Source of the DNA: Oscillospiraceae bacterium
GTDB taxonomy: Bacteria; Bacillota; Clostridia; Oscillospirales; Ruminococcaceae
Assembly (NCBI GenBank): GCA_017472375.1
Contig: JAFUQL010000297.1
Span: 1 to 8,736 of the forward strand
DNA length: 8,736 nt
Direction: 5' to 3'
A model generated the notes under the pieces. That model was given only the letters and a program-made list of their open reading frames with translations. It did no database searches and was not told the DNA's origin. This document shows positions 6,269-8,736 of the stretch, in pieces (the first letter of the stretch is position 1; the number at the start of each line of letters is the position of its first letter). The position numbers and the translations under genes are program-made.

Positions 6269-6301
6269 CATGGCCTCGCCGCGTGCGGGGCCGTGTTTTT
6301 T
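6269..6301 (+). terminator. Intrinsic terminator / attenuator at the start of the aspS leader
   Basis: CATGGCCTCGC (6269-6279) pairs with GCGGGGCCGTG (6285-6295), 11 bp with two G-U pairs, loop CGCGT, followed by TTTTTT (6296-6301). It can end read-through transcripts from trpXYZ. Because the aspS promoter lies upstream of it, it would also be met about 7 nt into the aspS transcript, so it may attenuate aspS. The leader is too short and lacks the T-box sequence for a T-box. Confidence 0.75.
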
Positions 6302-6366
6302 ATCCACAGTCTGTTGGGGTGTTCCTGCGCCGGCGTTTGCCCGGCCAGCACCCGTGATTTTACAGC

Positions 6367-6387
6367 GGGCGGCTGCGTTTGCCGCCC
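6367..6387 (+). other. GC hairpin just before the aspS ribosome site
   Basis: GGGCGGC (6367-6373), loop TGCGTTT, GCCGCCC (6381-6387), a perfect 7-bp stem ending a few bases before AGAGGAAGGA (6391-6400). It has no U-run. It could affect ribosome access or RNA stability; no specific ligand or protein is suggested by the sequence. Confidence 0.4.
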
Positions 6388-6407
6388 CGGAGAGGAAGGA
6401 AATCGAC

Positions 6408-8210
6408 ATGGAAACCATGGGAACTCTGCGCCGCACCCACTACTGCGGCGAGGTGCGCCTGCCCGATGCCGGCCAGGAGATGGTGGTGGCCGGTTCCATC
6501 GCCAAGTGCCGCGACAAGGGCGGCATCATCTTTGCCGACCTGCGCGACACCAGCGGCATCCTGCAGATGGTGTTTGACGACGGCACCGACCGGGAGGTCT
6601 TTGCCAAGGCCCAGAGCCTGCGCAGCGAGTACGTTGTGATCGCCAAGGGCCTGCTGCGGGAGCGCGATGCCAAGACCACCAAGATCGCCACCGGCGATGT
6701 GGAGCTGTACGTCAGCGAGCTGCGCATCCTGAGCACCGCCGAGACCACCCCCTTTGAGATCCGCGACGAGGTCACCGTCAAGGACGAGCTGCGCCTGAAG
6801 TACCGCTATCTGGACCTGCGCCGCGACAGCCTGCATCAGACCCTGGTGCTGCGCAGCAAGATCTGCCAGATCGTGCGCAACTACTACTGCGACAACCACT
6901 TCACCGAGATCGAGACCCCGATCCTGATGAAGTCCACCCCCGAGGGCGCCCGCGATTACCCGGTGCCCAGCCGTGTGCAGCCCGGCCGCTTCTACGCTCT
7001 GCCCCAGAGCCCCCAGCTGTACAAGCAGCTGCTGATGCTGTCCGGCTTCGACCGCTACTTCCAGATCGCCCGCTGCTTCCGCGATGAGGACCTGCGCGCC
7101 GACCGCCAGCCCGAGTTCACCCAGATCGACCTGGAGATGAGCTTCGTGGACGAGAACGACATCATGACCCTGAACGAGGGCCTGCTGAAGAAGCTGTGGA
7201 AGGACGTCCTGAACGTGGAGATCGAGACCCCGTTCATCCGGATGCCCTGGAAGGAGGCCATGAGCCGCTTCGGTTCCGACAAGCCCGACACCCGCTTCGG
7301 CCTGGAGATCATCGACCTGAGCGAGGCCGTCCGCGGCACCGAGTTCGTGCCCTTCAAGGCCGCGCTGGAGGCCGGCGGCACCGTGCGCTGCATCAACTGC
7401 AAGGGCATGGCCGACAAGCTGACCCGCAAGAACATCGACAAGCTGACCAACGACGCCAAGGCCTACGGCGTGAAGGGTCTGGCCTACACCCGCCTGACCG
7501 CCGACGCCGAGACCTCCAGCTTTGAGAAGTTCCTGACCGCCGAGGAGAAGGCCGCCCTGCGCGCCGCCGCCGGCGCCGAGACCGGCGACGTGCTGCTGGT
7601 GGTGGCCGACGCCAACTGGGTGAAGGCCTGCACCGCGCTGGGCCAGATCCGCCTGCTGGTGGCCAAGAAGTACGAGCTGATCGACGAGAGCAAGTTCAAC
7701 TTCCTGTGGGTGACCGAGTTCCCCCTGTTCGAGTACAGCGAGGAGGAGGGCCGCTGGATGGCCATGCACCATCCGTTCACCATGCCCCACGCCCACTGCA
7801 TCGACAAGCTGGAGAGCGACCCCGGCGCCTGCACCGCCATCGCCTACGACATCGTGCTGAACGGGGTTGAGCTGGGCGGCGGCTCCATCCGCGTCAACGA
7901 CCCCGTGCTGCAGCAGCGCATGTTCAAGGCGCTGGGCTTCACCGAGGAGCGCGCCCGCGAGTGCTTCGGCTTCCTGATGGACGCCTACAAGTATGGTGCG
8001 CCCCCCCACGGCGGCATGGCCTACGGCCTGGACCGCATGGTGATGCTGATGCTGAACCGCGACTCCATCCGCGACGTGATCGCTTTCCCCAAGGTGCAGA
8101 ACGCCGGCGAGATCATGAGCGGCTGCCCCGACCTGGTGGACCCCAAGCAGCTTGAGGAGCTGAACATCGTCAGCACCGCCCTGACCGGCGGCGACCACAC
8201 CGAGGGCTGA
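6408..8210 (+). CDS. aspS: Aspartyl-tRNA synthetase
   Basis: 600 aa, the usual length for bacterial AspRS; charges tRNA-Asp with aspartate in the cytoplasm (class IIb). The ATG at 6408 follows AAGGA (6396-6400) by 7 nt and gives the family N-terminus METMGTLRRTHYCGE; the frame is open back to 6270, but that part lies in the leader hairpins. Domains: N-terminal OB-fold anticodon-binding domain (about 1-110); catalytic core with motif 1 around ETPILMKSTPEGARDY (169-184), QSPQLYKQ (200-207), motif 2 FRDEDLRADRQPEFTQID (224-241) and motif 3 GMAYGLDRM (536-544); bacterial GAD insertion (about 290-420, containing DVLLVVADANWV). The core is fully normal. The OB-fold is not: GSIAKCRDKGG (29-39) stands where relatives have GWV-x-RRRD-(L/H)-G, with Lys at the position linked to Asp-only versus Asp/Asn tRNA charging. 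It has its own promoter and a strong terminator. Confidence 0.97.
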   Translation: METMGTLRRTHYCGEVRLPDAGQEMVVAGSIAKCRDKGGIIFADLRDTSGILQMVFDDGTDREVFAKAQSLRSEYVVIAKGLLRERDAKTTKIATGDVELYVSELRILSTAETTPFEIRDEVTVKDELRLKYRYLDLRRDSLHQTLVLRSKICQIVRNYYCDNHFTEIETPILMKSTPEGARDYPVPSRVQPGRFYALPQSPQLYKQLLMLSGFDRYFQIARCFRDEDLRADRQPEFTQIDLEMSFVDENDIMTLNEGLLKKLWKDVLNVEIETPFIRMPWKEAMSRFGSDKPDTRFGLEIIDLSEAVRGTEFVPFKAALEAGGTVRCINCKGMADKLTRKNIDKLTNDAKAYGVKGLAYTRLTADAETSSFEKFLTAEEKAALRAAAGAETGDVLLVVADANWVKACTALGQIRLLVAKKYELIDESKFNFLWVTEFPLFEYSEEEGRWMAMHHPFTMPHAHCIDKLESDPGACTAIAYDIVLNGVELGGGSIRVNDPVLQQRMFKALGFTEERARECFGFLMDAYKYGAPPHGGMAYGLDRMVMLMLNRDSIRDVIAFPKVQNAGEIMSGCPDLVDPKQLEELNIVSTALTGGDHTEG

Positions 8211-8233
8211 GCCCTGTGCACCGGAATTAAGAG

Positions 8234-8272
8234 AAAAACCGCCCCGCAGGCGATGCCTGCGGGGCGGTTTTG
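8234..8272. terminator. Strong bidirectional intrinsic terminator
   Basis: Perfect 17-bp stem: 8235-8251 pairs with 8255-8271 around loop GAT. An A-run lies on the left (8234-8238) and a T-run on the right (8268-8271, then GTGTTT). It can end aspS on the plus strand and the converging gene on the minus strand. The stretch 8273-8362 holds nothing else recognisable. Confidence 0.93.
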
Positions 8273-8362
8273 TGTTTCCTGCGGGAGGCGGGTCCACTGC
8301 CCGCCGGGGCACGGTGTTTCTTACTGGTTTCGGCATTCTCTGCGGCGGAGCAGGATCAGCAC

Positions 8363-8736
8363 TTACTTCGTAAACGCGCACTCCCAATCGCCGCTGATGT
8401 TCAAAGGCTGGTCTGCTTTCTTCTCAGCGACAAAAGCGGTAACAGCAAGCGTGTAATTGCCGCTGTCAATGCCATCCAGCCGAATGCCGATCGCAGCCTG
8501 CCCGTTGACGATCCCGGCGGAGCCGGCAGCCCCCTTGGCCACTGTTTTGCCATTTCCGTCCACGATCCGGTAAGCGGCAATACCCAGCGTTTCGGCCTCG
8601 CTGTAAGGAGCCTTCTGAGGATCAGCAAAAGCCGCCAGAACGGTCAGATCGTCACCGTTTACGGAAACGTCCATGCGGATCTCGTCTGTGGCCTGTTCGT
8701 AGGCGGTGCCCACGACCGCACCCCAAAGGTCCGTGA
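8363..8736 (-). CDS. Unrecognised protein, C-terminal part (5' end outside window)
   Basis: Stop TAA at 8365-8363 on the minus strand. The frame stays open to the right edge (reading TDLWGAVVGTAYEQ), so the GTG at 8713 is not a likely start and the gene is partial; about 124 codons are visible. The sequence alternates hydrophobic and polar residues with many Gly/Asp/Asn turns (RMDVSVNGDDLTVLAAF, GIAAYRIVDGNGKTVAKG, GIDSGNYTLAVTAFV), which suggests a beta-sandwich domain such as those found in surface or secreted proteins. No catalytic motif, membrane anchor, sortase signal or known family is visible. It ends GDWECAFTK. It converges on aspS across a shared terminator and is probably unrelated to it in function. 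That it is coding rests on open frame, composition and terminator placement. Confidence 0.65.
   Translation of the reverse strand, partial: TDLWGAVVGTAYEQATDEIRMDVSVNGDDLTVLAAFADPQKAPYSEAETLGIAAYRIVDGNGKTVAKGAAGSAGIVNGQAAIGIRLDGIDSGNYTLAVTAFVAEKKADQPLNISGDWECAFTK

Noticed and set aside
6270..6407. 46-residue N-terminal extension of AspRS
   Set aside because: It would be encoded by the leader hairpins. The family N-terminus begins at METMGTLRRTHYCGE with a good ribosome site before 6408.
6360..8387. 675-codon open frame on the minus strand opposite aspS
   Set aside because: Repetitive Gly/Ala/Val/Leu/His translation, reading through the bidirectional terminator and fully opposite a textbook AspRS. 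It is an artefact of codon bias.
1..8736. CRISPR array, IS element, tRNA or rRNA gene
   Set aside because: No regularly spaced repeats, no transposase or terminal inverted repeats, and no tRNA/rRNA signature sequence seen on either strand.

Overview
The window looks like chromosome of a high-GC Gram-positive anaerobe of the Clostridia, most likely the Oscillospiraceae (Faecalibacterium/Gemmiger/Subdoligranulum-like). The reasons are a tRNA-sensing T-box leader, AGGAGG-type ribosome binding sites, a lipoprotein binding component for an ABC importer, a bacterial-type AspRS and strong G/C-ending codon bias. The genus is an inference and is not proven by anything visible.

Layout, left to right. 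(1) 1-2712 (+): two tandem paralogous polytopic membrane proteins of the GT-C / glycosyltransferase-39-like type. The first is cut by the left edge; the second is complete (575 aa). Their last ~20 codons are almost identical in DNA. (2) 2713-3287: a regulatory region. It holds a sigma-A promoter (TTGACA-17-TTTAAT) with a perfect inverted repeat in its spacer, then a complete T-box riboswitch. Its specifier reads UGG (Trp), its antiterminator bulge is UGGCACC, and its terminator has a 20-bp stem. After the terminator comes a 20-codon ORF with a perfect Shine-Dalgarno and two Trp codons near its end. (3) 3288-6194 (+): trpX-trpY-trpZ, a tryptophan ABC importer (binding lipoprotein, permease, ATPase). 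A terminator-like hairpin lies between trpX and trpY, and trpY and trpZ are tightly coupled. (4) 6195-8271: promoter, leader hairpin with U-run, aspS (aspartyl-tRNA synthetase) and a strong terminator that can work in both directions. (5) 8363-8736 (-): the C-terminal end of an unrecognised, probably beta-rich protein that enters from the right edge and converges on aspS.

How it works together: uncharged tRNA-Trp should stabilise the T-box antiterminator and let transcription continue into trpXYZ, so the cell imports tryptophan when it is short. The Trp-codon mini-ORF just after the T-box suggests a second, translation-based check on the same signal. This resembles the T-box plus rtpLP leader-peptide arrangement of the Bacillus subtilis anti-TRAP operon, but here it sits in front of a transporter. 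That is the most interesting point of the window. TrpX itself contains no tryptophan, which fits a protein that must be made under Trp starvation.
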